From positions 6,138,001-6,202,000 of the forward strand of contig NZ_CP042425.1 of the NCBI RefSeq assembly GCF_008254045.1: a DNA stretch of 64,000 bases, written 5' to 3'. Positions within the stretch are counted from its first letter, which is position 1; the number at the start of each line of letters is the position of its first letter. This DNA is from Limnoglobus roseus. GTDB taxonomy: Bacteria > Planctomycetota > Planctomycetia > Gemmatales > Gemmataceae. The position numbers and the translations under genes were made by a program. Below, piece by piece: positions 44,840-53,952 of the stretch. A model generated the notes under the pieces. The model was not told the DNA's origin. It worked only from the letters and a program-made list of their open reading frames with translations, and searched no databases.

Positions 44840-45595
44840 ATGTACTTCCGCATCGGCGCGACCCCGTTCGACCCGAACTCCGTCTCCGTGACCCGGAGCA
44901 GCGTCGCGCGGCTGAACCGGGCCGGCAACCCGATCGCCCGCCTGTGGGCGTGGTCCGTCACCGTCTACCTCGGGTCCGCGGCGACCACCCCGGCCGCCCG
45001 GCAGGTGGACTTCGTCGTCCAAGAGGCCCGCCTCCACAACCTCCTCGACGTGCCCGGCCAGGAGTACGCGCTGCACTGCGACAACGGCACCCCGGCGATG
45101 GTCCTCTCGCCCGTCGGGGCCGTCGCGCCGCCCAAGGCCGTCGAGGTCGGCAACCTCGTCGAGGGCCGGGGCGAGTACGCCGGCAAGCGGACGATCAGCT
45201 TCAAGGTGACGGCCGAGTACCCGCTCACGGGTAACAAGGGCCTGCTCCTGAACTTCGAGGAGACGCTGTCGTTCGTCGGCGACGGCGGGCCGATCTGGGA
45301 CGACTACGGCGCGGACAGCGGGTACTCGATCCGCCAGGTCATCCGCCCGAACTCGAAGTGCTTCGCCTACCAACAGGGCACGGCCACCGGGTACCTCGCG
45401 TACCCGAACTTCGGCGGCCCCCACGGCTCGCCGATCTCCCTCTGGCCGGCCGACTACAAGTCGAACCTGAGCCGGTACGACGTGGTGACCCCGCGCGTCA
45501 CCGGCGAGACGTACACGGACTTCACCATCACCTGGGCGTACTCGCACGAGCGGTGGGGCACCCCGTTCGTCGGCGTCCCCCACCTCTGGAAGTAA
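44840..45595 (+). CDS. beta-rich tail protein
   Basis: 251 residues, ATG 10 bases after motif copy C. Beta-strand rich (LWAWSVTVYLGSAATTPAAR, KRTISFKVTAEYPLTGNKGL, TYTDFTITWAYSHERWG). The rightward tail operon resumes here. No precise family; probably a minor tail or tube-like subunit. Confidence 0.55.
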   Translation: MYFRIGATPFDPNSVSVTRSSVARLNRAGNPIARLWAWSVTVYLGSAATTPAARQVDFVVQEARLHNLLDVPGQEYALHCDNGTPAMVLSPVGAVAPPKAVEVGNLVEGRGEYAGKRTISFKVTAEYPLTGNKGLLLNFEETLSFVGDGGPIWDDYGADSGYSIRQVIRPNSKCFAYQQGTATGYLAYPNFGGPHGSPISLWPADYKSNLSRYDVVTPRVTGETYTDFTITWAYSHERWGTPFVGVPHLWK

Positions 45596-45598
45596 CCC

Positions 45599-46846
45599 AT
45601 GCCCTCCGACAAAGTCCTCCGCGGCAACGCCACCCCGGTCGCGGACGTGTGGACGTACACCGTGACCGACGCGGGGAGTGGGAAGGCCCACGGCGTCGCG
45701 GCCGGCAGCGGCAAGGTGATCGCCCTGACCCTCGGCTCCGGCGAGACGACGGCCTCGGCCGCGGCGAAGTTGCAGGGCCTGCTCGCGGCGTCCCCGGCCG
45801 GCGAGTTCTACGAGTACAGTTGGGCCGCGAACGGGGCCGTCGTCACCGGCACGGCCAAGGTCGCGGGCGTCCCCGGCGTGTTCACCGGGGCGTTCACCGC
45901 CCTGGCGGCGACGCTGACGAACTCCACCCCCGCGAAGGGGCCGAACTTCTTCAACGACCCGAAGAACTACACCGGCGGGACGCTCCCGGTGGACGGCGAC
46001 CGGATCGTGTTGGACGAGAACTCCCCGGACGCCCTGTACGGCCTGACGTGGCTGCGGGACGGCCCGGTCGTGCCGGCGAAGATCGAGACGGAAAACTTCA
46101 CCGGGTCGATCGGCCTGCCGCCGGTCCGCGGGGCGTCGAACACCTTCTCCACGGCGCAAGGCGCGACCTACCCCGAGTACCGCGAGCGGTTCCTCCAACT
46201 GGCCGCTGGCGTGGCGGAGGTGAACGTCGGCCGGGGCGAGAGCGACACCGTACCGGCCCTCGTGAACCTGGACCTCGACGGCGACGACGTCACCCTGAGC
46301 GTGTACGGCGGGACGGTCAACGTGCAGGGGACGACCGGCCACCCGCGGCTCGCGGTGAGTCAGGGCCTGGTCACGGTCGCGGGCGACGTCGGCTCGACGG
46401 GCGGGTTCCTGGACGTCCTCATCGGCGACGAAGGGGACAGCGGGACCGACGCCAAGGTGGTGTTCGGGGACGGCGCGACCGTGCCCCTCGTCCACAACCA
46501 GAGCGGCGAGTCGGAATCGTCCGCCACGGTGACATCGCTCGAAATGGGCCTGAGTGCCACGTCGCACCGGCAGACGGACGGCAACTGCACGGCGACGCAG
46601 TTCGGCGGCCTGATCGACTTCCGGTCGGACGGCACGCTGACCGTGACCGCGACCGGGATCGGGACCACGGTGGACTTCTCTCGCGACCCGCGGCCGAAGG
46701 GTTTGGCCTCGTCGAGCAGCTTCCGGGCCGGGGCCAAGTTCCTCGACCCGGCGAACACCCGCACGAGCGGCAGTGGCGCGACCTACGACCAGACCAGCCT
46801 GCCGCTCTCCAAACTCGGGGCGAGTGTCCCCGTGGTGAAGCCGTAG
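45599..46846 (+). CDS. tail protein with beta-helix-like repeats
   Basis: 415 residues. An N-terminal ~110-residue beta sandwich (VADVWTYTVTDAGSGKAHGV, KVIALTLGSGETTASAAAKL) resembles the repeated modules in the large hub-like protein downstream. It is followed by repeating short strands (NLDLDGDDVTLSVYGGTVNV, RLAVSQGLVTVAGDVGSTGG) of beta-helix character. Likely a virion surface or fibre-like component. Three bases separate it from the previous gene. Confidence 0.55.
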   Translation: MPSDKVLRGNATPVADVWTYTVTDAGSGKAHGVAAGSGKVIALTLGSGETTASAAAKLQGLLAASPAGEFYEYSWAANGAVVTGTAKVAGVPGVFTGAFTALAATLTNSTPAKGPNFFNDPKNYTGGTLPVDGDRIVLDENSPDALYGLTWLRDGPVVPAKIETENFTGSIGLPPVRGASNTFSTAQGATYPEYRERFLQLAAGVAEVNVGRGESDTVPALVNLDLDGDDVTLSVYGGTVNVQGTTGHPRLAVSQGLVTVAGDVGSTGGFLDVLIGDEGDSGTDAKVVFGDGATVPLVHNQSGESESSATVTSLEMGLSATSHRQTDGNCTATQFGGLIDFRSDGTLTVTATGIGTTVDFSRDPRPKGLASSSSFRAGAKFLDPANTRTSGSGATYDQTSLPLSKLGASVPVVKP

Positions 46847-46913
46847 CACACGACTCGTCGCAATCCGCTGATAAATTGCGATGAGATTGCGATGAACCCT
46901 TGAGGAAGATTCC

Positions 46914-47264
46914 GTGACGTCGTTGAAACTGATCCGGGACGGGATGAACCTGCCCTTCAAGATCCAGGCCCACGGGCCGGACGGCCCCACCCTGGCCGGC
47001 GTGTACCGCCCGCTGTCCCGGGAGGCGGTGACGGATCTGACGGCCGACGTGAACCGGGAGCCGGCCGGCAAGGCCCGCGTCCGGGCGACGGCGGCCAAGG
47101 TCGCCGAGCGGGTCGTGAGTTGGGACTGCGAGGACGGCCCGCCGACGGCGGAGAACGTCGCCGCACTCCCGCCCGCGTTCTTCGACGCCCTCGAACTCGT
47201 GGTCACCGGGTACGCCCGGAGCGGGGCCGACGACGAAAAAAAATCCGCGTTGCCGCAGTGCTGA
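46914..47264 (+). CDS. tail assembly chaperone (G-like), frameshift upstream partner
   Basis: 116 residues, GTG start. SLKLIRDGMNLPFKIQAHG and the Ala-rich helices (VAERVVSWDCEDGPPTAENV, FFDALELVVTGYA) fit lambda G-type chaperones, which bind the tape measure during tail assembly. Near the end an A8 run (A_AAA_AAA, 47237-47243) allows a -1 shift into the following frame, giving a G-T fusion of about 256 residues. Confidence 0.65.
   Translation: MTSLKLIRDGMNLPFKIQAHGPDGPTLAGVYRPLSREAVTDLTADVNREPAGKARVRATAAKVAERVVSWDCEDGPPTAENVAALPPAFFDALELVVTGYARSGADDEKKSALPQC
47237..47243 (+). other. -1 programmed frameshift heptamer (A_AAA_AAA)
   Basis: In the reading frame the codons are GAA-AAA-AAA-TCC; slipping back one base continues as ATC-CGC into the downstream open frame. 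A classic slippery heptamer at the position expected for tail G/GT proteins. Confidence 0.75.
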
Positions 47265-47683
47265 TGCTACTGCGGCCGGAGTGGGACCGGACCTGTGCCG
47301 ACTGCCAGCGGTTCCAGTTCGACGACGAGGAGGAGTCCCCGCGGCGGGGCCGGGTCGAGCTGACCCGCGACGGCGACCCGCTCCCGCGGGCGACGGACCC
47401 GCCGTGCCGCCGGTGCCCGAAGGTGCCGGCGTCCGTCCTCGACGTGAGGCAACGGACGGGCGGGCGGGTGACCCCGGCCGACGCCGTCGAGCCGGACGAC
47501 CGGCACCGCCGGGCGGTCGAGCACTACCTGGCGTGCGCCGCCGTGAACCAGTTCCCGGACGACGACTGGGTCCGCGACCACGCCCGCCTGATCCGGCCGC
47601 TGGCCCGGCAGGCGGACGACCGACCCCTTCTCCACCTGACCGCGGCCGTGCGATCGCTGGCCGGCCGCGTCGCGAGGGATTAA
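47264..47683 (+). CDS. tail chaperone T-like extension with Cys4 motif
   Basis: 139 residues if started at the ATG that overlaps the G-like stop (TGATG); otherwise made as the C-terminal part of the frameshift fusion. Contains CADCQRF and CRRCPKV, a likely zinc site, then LACAAVNQFPDDDWVRDHAR. T domains of tail chaperones contact the tape measure and other tail proteins; a Cys4 site in it is not usual for lambda T. Confidence 0.65.
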   Translation: MLLRPEWDRTCADCQRFQFDDEEESPRRGRVELTRDGDPLPRATDPPCRRCPKVPASVLDVRQRTGGRVTPADAVEPDDRHRRAVEHYLACAAVNQFPDDDWVRDHARLIRPLARQADDRPLLHLTAAVRSLAGRVARD

Positions 47684-47684
47684 C

Positions 47685-50393
47685 GTGCCGGACGAGATCC
47701 AACAGGGCCTGAGCACCTACCCCGGCGTGATCGGGTTCGAGAGCGTGTCGTACGCGGTCGAGCACGGGAAGACGCCGGGCCGGGTCATCGCCACGAGCCG
47801 CTTCCCCCCGGTCGGGGTGGCGAGCGGGGGCGACTTCGTCATCACCGACGGGCAGCGGTCGCTCACCGTGCGGGACTGCAAGTACCAGCGGCTCGAAACC
47901 GAGGTGTCGAACGACGGCACCGGCGGGTGGCTGTGGACGCTGTACTTCCTGGACCGGGGCTGGCGGTGGCAGACGGGCAAGATGTCCGGCCACTACAACC
48001 AGCGCGACACCCGGGGGAACCTGAAGCCGCGGACGGTGAAGACGTTCACGCAGATGGCGGAACTGTGCCTGAAGGAGATGGGCGAGAAGAAGTGGGATAT
48101 TGATTTTCCCGACGGCGTGACGATGTCCCAGGTGGCGAACGTGCCGGACAACCCGGCCCCGGGCCAGACGACCCCGCCGACGAGCACGAACCCGGAAATC
48201 GTCTGGGACCACCGCGTCCCCCTCGACTGCCTCCTGGACCTGTGCGACCGGGCCGGCCGGCGGTTCATGCGGTGCCCGGTCCGGGACATCGTCGTCATCA
48301 AGCGGCCCGGGGACGGGGCGGCCCTCCCCGCGTCGCCCCGGTTCATTTCCGTGGCCGACGGCCTGGACGCGACGACGACGCCCCCGGGGGTCGGCGTGTA
48401 CGGCGGCCTCGCCATGTTCCAGATGCGGCTCAAGCTCGTCCCCGTGGGCCTGGAGTGGGACGGCCGGTACGTGCCGATCGACGAGCTGAGCTACCGGCCG
48501 AAGCGGAAGCCGCAGCCGGGCCGGTACCGGGTGACGTTCACGGGCGACTTTGACGCGGTCTACGCCAAAGTCAACGGCCAGGAACTCGGCACGCTCGACC
48601 CGGCCGACCCGTTCAACGCGGCGGCGGCGGCGGCGTGGCTGGTCGATCAGATCGCCAACAACCCGGCCCTCCAGGGCACGGTGACGGCCACCGGCGGGGG
48701 CGGGGCGGTGGACATCGCCGGCACGGTCAACGGGCAGGCGATCGACCTCGTCTTCAACTCGTACCCGATCGTGGGCGACGCCGGGACCGGCTTCACGGTC
48801 GAGCAGATCGACCGGCCGATCAAGAGCGCGTGGGACGGCACGCCCGTCCCCGTGTTCTGCGACGTCGAGCCGACCGACCGCCTCGACTACCTCCAGGCCC
48901 AGACCCTCGCCGCGCAGTCCGTGTTCCGGTGCTACCGCGTGGCCGACGAGGACGTCAGTAGCGGGGCGCGTGAGAAGACGCCGGACAGGCCCGGGTCCAC
49001 CCTGACCATCGACCCGGACCTCTACGACGACGCGCTCTCGTACGTCGTCGTCGTGAACGGCGTCATGTTCCAAACGGTGGGGCAGGAGTCGGCGGCCGGG
49101 GCGATCGCCGACCTCGCGGCCCAGATCACCGCCTACACGGGCCTCGCGGCCCAGGTGACGGCGGCGGTGGACCCGACGACCGGCGGCCTGCGGATCACGG
49201 GGGTGAACGACGGCCCGGCCCCGACCGTGGTCATCACCAGTGGCGAGGCGGCGGGGGGCGCGTCGGCCGCGCCGATCCCCGCCCAACCCCCGCAGCCGGC
49301 CGCGTCGAAGCCGATCTTCGTCCCGTACTACGGGCCGGTGAAGAACCGGGACCAAATCGTACTGCTCACCGAGAAGGTCGAACAGGTCGTGCCCGAGAAG
49401 CCGAACCCGGACGTCCTCGCGGCGGCGGGCAGTCCCGGCGTCGCCGGCCTCCCGGCCCCCCAGGCCGACACCTACTTCGGGTACAGCCGCGGCCAGCAGC
49501 CGACCGTGTACGGGGCGATCTGCAACGGCATCGAGCGGGGCATCTTCCACCCCGCCGGGTTGCGGGGGAACTGCCCCGGCGACCGGCGGGTCCGGGTGCC
49601 GTTCGTCGTGGACCCGGTCGGCCAGATGATCGTCTTCGACACGCCCGTCTACTACGAGAAAAAAGTCGGCGGCGAGAAGGACCAGGACTGGGTGTACGTC
49701 GCGGCGAACCTCGTGCTGGAGACGGCCGTCAACGTCCTGGAGAACGACACGTACGGGCCGCTCCGGTACCTGCGGTGGGTCCAGTTCGGCAAGCCCGAGC
49801 CGGGGAGCGACAACCGGGACCGGAACATGGAAGTCGATTTCTCGAAGTACGGCATCAAGAACACGCCCATCAAGAACGTGAAGCTGCCCCGCCGCCGCGA
49901 GAACATCGGCACCAGCGACGTCCCCGTGAAGGGGGTCGAGTGGTACCCGCACGAGGCCGACGTCGTGTACGCCTGCATCGGCGACTACACGTACGACGCG
50001 AAGGCGGACCGGCACACGCTGGGAGGCGTCCGCACCGCCCCCGACGACGTCAGCGCGAAGGTGGCCGACTACTACCTGCTCGGCCACCTGCTCGAACACG
50101 AACTGATCGACGCCCAGACGGCCCGGTACCGGGGGCAGGAACTCATCCCCCTCGACGGGGCCATCCAGCACGTGTCGTGGAGCCTGCCCGGCGAGGTGGT
50201 GACCACGGCCAGCCGCAACTCGTCGCACGGGGCGAACCCGCTGACCTACCCGCAGAGGCGGCGGGCCGAAAATTTAGACGCGGACCCCGAGCGGGCGGCG
50301 TTCAACCGGGTGTCCCGGGCGGCGGACGGGCTGCTGAACGGGATCGCCGCCGCCGGCACCTACGTCGCGCGGCTGATTAACGGCAGGCGGTAA
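47685..50393 (+). CDS. large tail hub-like protein with two inserted beta modules
   Basis: 902 residues, GTG start. The N-terminal ~200 residues (YPGVIGFESVSYAVEHGKTP, VITDGQRSLTVRDCKYQRLE, WTLYFLDRGWRWQTG) resemble tail hub/baseplate-core proteins that cap the tail tip. Two similar ~90-residue modules follow (GRYRVTFTGDFDAVYAKVNG ... and LSYVVVVNGVMFQTVGQESA ...) each with an A-rich helix then a strand pair. The C-terminal half (DKADTYFGYSRG-type region through YLLGHLLEHELIDAQTARYR) is a second hub-like part. The gene precedes the tape measure instead of following it, an unusual order. Confidence 0.6.
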   Translation: MPDEIQQGLSTYPGVIGFESVSYAVEHGKTPGRVIATSRFPPVGVASGGDFVITDGQRSLTVRDCKYQRLETEVSNDGTGGWLWTLYFLDRGWRWQTGKMSGHYNQRDTRGNLKPRTVKTFTQMAELCLKEMGEKKWDIDFPDGVTMSQVANVPDNPAPGQTTPPTSTNPEIVWDHRVPLDCLLDLCDRAGRRFMRCPVRDIVVIKRPGDGAALPASPRFISVADGLDATTTPPGVGVYGGLAMFQMRLKLVPVGLEWDGRYVPIDELSYRPKRKPQPGRYRVTFTGDFDAVYAKVNGQELGTLDPADPFNAAAAAAWLVDQIANNPALQGTVTATGGGGAVDIAGTVNGQAIDLVFNSYPIVGDAGTGFTVEQIDRPIKSAWDGTPVPVFCDVEPTDRLDYLQAQTLAAQSVFRCYRVADEDVSSGAREKTPDRPGSTLTIDPDLYDDALSYVVVVNGVMFQTVGQESAAGAIADLAAQITAYTGLAAQVTAAVDPTTGGLRITGVNDGPAPTVVITSGEAAGGASAAPIPAQPPQPAASKPIFVPYYGPVKNRDQIVLLTEKVEQVVPEKPNPDVLAAAGSPGVAGLPAPQADTYFGYSRGQQPTVYGAICNGIERGIFHPAGLRGNCPGDRRVRVPFVVDPVGQMIVFDTPVYYEKKVGGEKDQDWVYVAANLVLETAVNVLENDTYGPLRYLRWVQFGKPEPGSDNRDRNMEVDFSKYGIKNTPIKNVKLPRRRENIGTSDVPVKGVEWYPHEADVVYACIGDYTYDAKADRHTLGGVRTAPDDVSAKVADYYLLGHLLEHELIDAQTARYRGQELIPLDGAIQHVSWSLPGEVVTTASRNSSHGANPLTYPQRRRAENLDADPERAAFNRVSRAADGLLNGIAAAGTYVARLINGRR

Positions 50394-50403
50394 AGGGGCC
50401 ACC

Positions 50404-52119
50404 ATGAGCGAGGCGACGAAGAAGGTCAGTCTGATTTTCGCGGTCGAGGGCGGGGCGCAGGCCGCCGCCGCGTTCGGCCGGGTGGGCGACGGCGCGAAGT
50501 CGGCCGCCCGGGAGGTCGCCAACCTCGCGACCACCCTCCGGGCCGCGGCCAACGGCGCGACCGGGGGCGACCCGTCCCGCCCGCCCATGAACCCGCTGGA
50601 GGCCATGATCCGGAGCGGGGGCGGCACGCCGACGCAGTCCGGGTACATGGACGTGAGCCGCCTCTCGCGGCCGGCGTCGGCGATGGACATGGCCCTCCTC
50701 GGCCGGCACGCCCGCGACCAGCGGTACGCGGAGGCGAACCGGCTCAGCCCGTACCACGCCCCGGACTCGTCGCAGCTGCCGGACGACGTGCGGACGTTCA
50801 GCGAGCGGAACTACGCGGCCCGCCGGTGGGGCCAGACGGCCGTGAACGGCCTGGCCGGGGTCGGGAAGGGCCTGGACGCGGCGAACGCCGGCCTCGCCCG
50901 GTTCGCCGGCCGGGCCATCATCCCCCTGGCCATCGCCCAGCAGGCGGCCGAGGGGGCGGGGGCGTTCCACTCCGAGCAACTCGTGAAGTACCAGGGCGGG
51001 TCGGAGGGCGAGCAGGCGCGGGCGGCGGCGAACGGCATGTGGCTCAGCCGCCAGGCCCTCGGCATCGCCGACACGTTCCGCGGGCGGACGCAACAGTTCG
51101 GCCGGGCCGAGTACGACGCCCAGTTCGAGAAGGTCCGCCGGGAGGGCGAGGAGCGGTCCCGCCAGGAGCAGAACCAGATCCGGTTGCAGCGGATGGAGTA
51201 CGAGGCCCGGAGCGCGACGCTGAACGCCGACAGGCGGGTGGCAACGCCGGGGGTGTTCGACCGCGGCACGGTGGGCGGCGAGCGGGCGTTCCGGGAGGAC
51301 ACCGCCACCATCGGCGCGCGGCAGGGCGTGCTCGACGCCGAGAAGGAGAGGGCGGCCCTGGAGCGGTTGCAGGCGTCCCAGGAGGGGATGAAGCGGGACC
51401 TCCAGGTGCGGCTCGGCCAGTTGCAGACGGAGGCCGGGCGGTACTACAACGAGGCCCAGGCGACCGGCGGCGTGGACAAGTACGTCGCGCAGAACAAGGA
51501 GGGGTACCGGCTGACGGCCGTGCAGGACGCCCTGAAGGAACTCCGCGACCTGGAGGGGAAGATCGAGGACACGAAGGCCCGGGCGGTCGCCGCCGGCGCG
51601 CAGGTCGGCCAGTCCCGGCTCGGCGTCATGCAGTCCCAACTCGGCGTCCTGGAGGGCCGGGAGTCGCAGGCGGCGGGGACGGCCCGGCGGCTGGGGTCGA
51701 TGACGGCGACCGAGTTCCAGATGGCCCAACAGGCGGCCCGGCTGGTCGAGGCCCACGGCATCGACAACGTCCCCCGGCCGACGCTGGAGTTGGCCCGCCC
51801 GCTCATCCCCCAGTACGTCGAGAAGCTGGAGGAGAAGCGTGGCGCGACCCGGTACGACCAGAACAAGGACTTCTTCGGCGGGTTCGGCGAGCACCAGTAC
51901 GGCCTGAACGACGTTCGGGGGGAGATCGACGAACTGCGGAAGATTATCGCGAACGCGAATGAAGCCGTGAAGCGGGGGGCGGCCGACGACGCCGCGATTA
52001 AACTTGCTGGCGAAGAGTTCGCTAAGACGATGATGCGTTATTCAAACCAGGGGACTATTGCCGGTTTGAGGGAGTCTAAGCGGGCGGTCGAACAGTCCAA
52101 CACCCGCGGTACGCGGTGA
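50404..52119 (+). CDS. tail tape measure protein
   Basis: 571 residues, nearly all alpha-helical. A Gln/Arg/Glu-rich coiled-coil core includes YDAQFEKVRREGEERSRQEQ, ARQGVLDAEKERAALERLQA and GKIEDTKARAVAAGAQVGQS. One hydrophobic segment (FAGRAIIPLAIAQQAAEGAG). VSLIFAVEGGAQAAAAFGRV at the start is typical. It sets tail length; at roughly 1.5 angstrom per residue this predicts a short siphovirus tail. Last structural gene recognised. Confidence 0.8.
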   Translation: MSEATKKVSLIFAVEGGAQAAAAFGRVGDGAKSAAREVANLATTLRAAANGATGGDPSRPPMNPLEAMIRSGGGTPTQSGYMDVSRLSRPASAMDMALLGRHARDQRYAEANRLSPYHAPDSSQLPDDVRTFSERNYAARRWGQTAVNGLAGVGKGLDAANAGLARFAGRAIIPLAIAQQAAEGAGAFHSEQLVKYQGGSEGEQARAAANGMWLSRQALGIADTFRGRTQQFGRAEYDAQFEKVRREGEERSRQEQNQIRLQRMEYEARSATLNADRRVATPGVFDRGTVGGERAFREDTATIGARQGVLDAEKERAALERLQASQEGMKRDLQVRLGQLQTEAGRYYNEAQATGGVDKYVAQNKEGYRLTAVQDALKELRDLEGKIEDTKARAVAAGAQVGQSRLGVMQSQLGVLEGRESQAAGTARRLGSMTATEFQMAQQAARLVEAHGIDNVPRPTLELARPLIPQYVEKLEEKRGATRYDQNKDFFGGFGEHQYGLNDVRGEIDELRKIIANANEAVKRGAADDAAIKLAGEEFAKTMMRYSNQGTIAGLRESKRAVEQSNTRGTR

Positions 52120-52122
52120 GCG

Positions 52123-52713
52123 TTACCACCCGTGGGGAAGTCGCTCCGTCGCGAACACGGCGGAGTAGAGATTCAGGGCGTCATCACTCGGCTTCTTTCC
52201 CGACTTGAGGGAATCGACGAGTTCGGGCAGCGCGGCACGGTGTTCAACGTCACCCATAAGATGGTTGATCCAGTCGCCTATCACGTCGAACTTTTGATCC
52301 TTCTTGCTGAGTACGTTTTCCCATCCCCACCGCACCAGTTCTCGGAATTCAGGCATTTTGCGGGTATACTCAAGGACTCGCATGGCAAAGTATCGACATG
52401 CGGGGGAGTTCTGCCCAAATCCTTTGACCTGGGACAGTTCCTTGTAGGTTGCTTTCAGGTTCGTCAAATCCGCCGACTGGGCCCTCGCAAGCAATTTCAG
52501 TTCATGAGGTTGATCGACTTTACTCATCTCCGAAATGTCACGTCTCGCCTTTGCGAGTGCCGTCTTCTCACTCTCAGACCGCTTGTTGAACTCGTCCAAA
52601 AAGGTGTCGATAGAAACCGTCTTCTCGATCGGTGGGCTGGCGATCGGGGTACTATTGCCCGAACATCCGGTGAGAACCGCCATAACGAGAAACGCGCAAT
52701 GTCTCATCACCAC
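52123..52713 (-). CDS. lipoprotein of unknown function
   Basis: 196 residues, signal peptide with lipobox VLTGC (Cys17), so anchored in a membrane. The rest is helical and charged (DEFNKRSESEKTALAKARRD, LARAQSADLTNLKATYKELS, RELVRWGWENVLSKKDQ). Read leftward against the structural genes, like other prophage lysogenic-conversion or exclusion genes. Base composition is AT-richer than its neighbours, a sign of a separate origin. Confidence 0.65.
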   Translation of the reverse strand: MVMRHCAFLVMAVLTGCSGNSTPIASPPIEKTVSIDTFLDEFNKRSESEKTALAKARRDISEMSKVDQPHELKLLARAQSADLTNLKATYKELSQVKGFGQNSPACRYFAMRVLEYTRKMPEFRELVRWGWENVLSKKDQKFDVIGDWINHLMGDVEHRAALPELVDSLKSGKKPSDDALNLYSAVFATERLPHGW

Positions 52714-52793
52714 TCACTCCCCGAATCGATGGCGTCCATCTTCGGTGAGTGAGTGGTTGAGGTCAAGGACCTTCCGTGGCATCGTTTTCAGAC

Positions 52794-53003
52794 TTATGAC
52801 TGCGCCGGCGGCCAGTAGCCGACTTTCTCCAAGAACTCGCGGAGGGCTACTTTCGCCACTGCGGTGCGCTCGGGCGGAACGCGATGTGAGTGGACATAGG
52901 CCATCAAGGCAGCGTCCTCTTCTTCGGTGAGTCGCAAGAACAAGGGTGCCGGCCCCTTCTTCTCTTCTTCCTGGGTGTTCGACGCCTTTTTTCGCTTTGC
53001 CAT
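52794..53003 (-). CDS. ribbon-helix-helix-like regulator
   Basis: 69 residues from ATG 53003. A basic N-terminus (AKRKKASNTQEEEKKGPAP) then a short strand and two helices (LFLRLTEEEDAALMAYVHSH, RTAVAKVALREFLEKVGYW), as in Arc/CopG-type repressors and antitoxins. It faces a promoter gap with four GATATC sites, a likely set of binding sites. No toxin gene is adjacent. Confidence 0.6.
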   Translation of the reverse strand: MAKRKKASNTQEEEKKGPAPLFLRLTEEEDAALMAYVHSHRVPPERTAVAKVALREFLEKVGYWPPAQS

Positions 53004-53077
53004 GACGGTAAGCATACCCTCACCTCTCGCTAAAGACGACGATACTAAACGCAACAATGATACATTGTTCGGTCTTT

Positions 53078-53145
53078 GATATCGACGGCAATCAAAAAAT
53101 CTTCTTGACTCAGATATCATTGATATCATACACTCTGATGATATC
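53078..53145. promoter_or_regulatory. operator region with four GATATC repeats
   Basis: GATATC at 53078, 53113, 53122 and 53140. The last three lie 9 and 18 bp apart, so they are in phase. AT-rich divergent promoter gap between the RHH-like gene and the rightward accessory genes. Confidence 0.55.
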
Positions 53146-53176
53146 GAATTGAACGAGTGAGACGAGGAGTCTGCCC

Positions 53177-53419
53177 GTGTCCGCTTGCCCCCCAGCCGTC
53201 ATCGCCAGTTACCAACGGCCGGACGGCACCCGCATTCAGGTTCGCAAGCACCCTCGCGGCGTGGGCCTCCAGACGCGGTGCGTACAAGCCGACGGGCAAG
53301 GCTTTCCGTTGTGCGACGGCACGCCCGACCTCCGCTGGTGGGACATCACCGAGGGGTGGCAGTACCTCGCCATGCCCCGCGACGTCTATGAGGCGGCGAT
53401 GTTCGGCGACGCGGCCTGA
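53177..53419 (+). CDS. small accessory protein
   Basis: 80 residues, GTG start behind GACGAGGAG. ASYQRPDGTRIQVRKHPRGV, TPDLRWWDITEGWQYLAMPR; a few Cys. First rightward gene after the GATATC operator, so probably controlled by the RHH-like protein. No family recognised. Confidence 0.5.
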   Translation: MSACPPAVIASYQRPDGTRIQVRKHPRGVGLQTRCVQADGQGFPLCDGTPDLRWWDITEGWQYLAMPRDVYEAAMFGDAA

Positions 53420-53448
53420 CCCTTTCCCCCTTGCACGGAGGTTCTTCT

Positions 53449-53754
53449 ATGGCGACCCGCACGTCCTGCTCGTGGTGTCATGAACTGGCCGAATCGCCGC
53501 ATTGCCCCGCGTGCGGCCACCGGGCCGACTTGCCCCGGACGGCGTGCGACTGCGTGGTCTGCTCGGCCCGCGTCATGGGTGCCGTACTCGGGCTGGCCGA
53601 GCACCACGAACTGGTCGCCGCCGGTCAGAACGCGAACGACGCCGCCTTCACCCGGCGTGAGGCAGGGGCCTGCCGGTGGCTCGCCACCCTCATCCTCGCC
53701 CGCTTGATGTTCGGGCCGGGCCGAACACCCTCGGCCGGGCAGACGTGCCCGTGA
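53449..53754 (+). CDS. small zinc-finger protein
   Basis: 101 residues, ATG 53449 after GGAGG. Six Cys in ~40 residues: CSWCHEL, CPACGHR, CDCVVC, which can bind two zinc ions. C-terminal helix. Possibly nucleic-acid or protein binding; no family recognised. Confidence 0.55.
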   Translation: MATRTSCSWCHELAESPHCPACGHRADLPRTACDCVVCSARVMGAVLGLAEHHELVAAGQNANDAAFTRREAGACRWLATLILARLMFGPGRTPSAGQTCP

Positions 53755-53952
53755 TGGACAGTCCGACGAACCACCGAGGCAAGGACGCCTCTCCCCCCGT
53801 GCGGTCCGGCAGAGCCGCCGGGGGTTGATCCACCACTACCCCAGGACAGCGTAGTCCACCGCTGCTAACGGATACCGCCTTTCGCCGGGCGGTTGGGGAG
53901 TCTGCACGCCCTGAGCGGCGGGCAGTCGATACCTTCCAACGGAGTGCTTACC

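Noticed and set aside
46880..46906. Short direct repeat ATTGCGATGA in the gap before the tail chaperone
   Set aside because: Only two 10-bp copies, no further structure; likely chance.
46419..50228. 1269-codon open frame on the minus strand across the tail genes
   Set aside because: Shadow of the rightward tail genes caused by high GC; Arg/Val/His-rich composition, no domain, no ribosome site.
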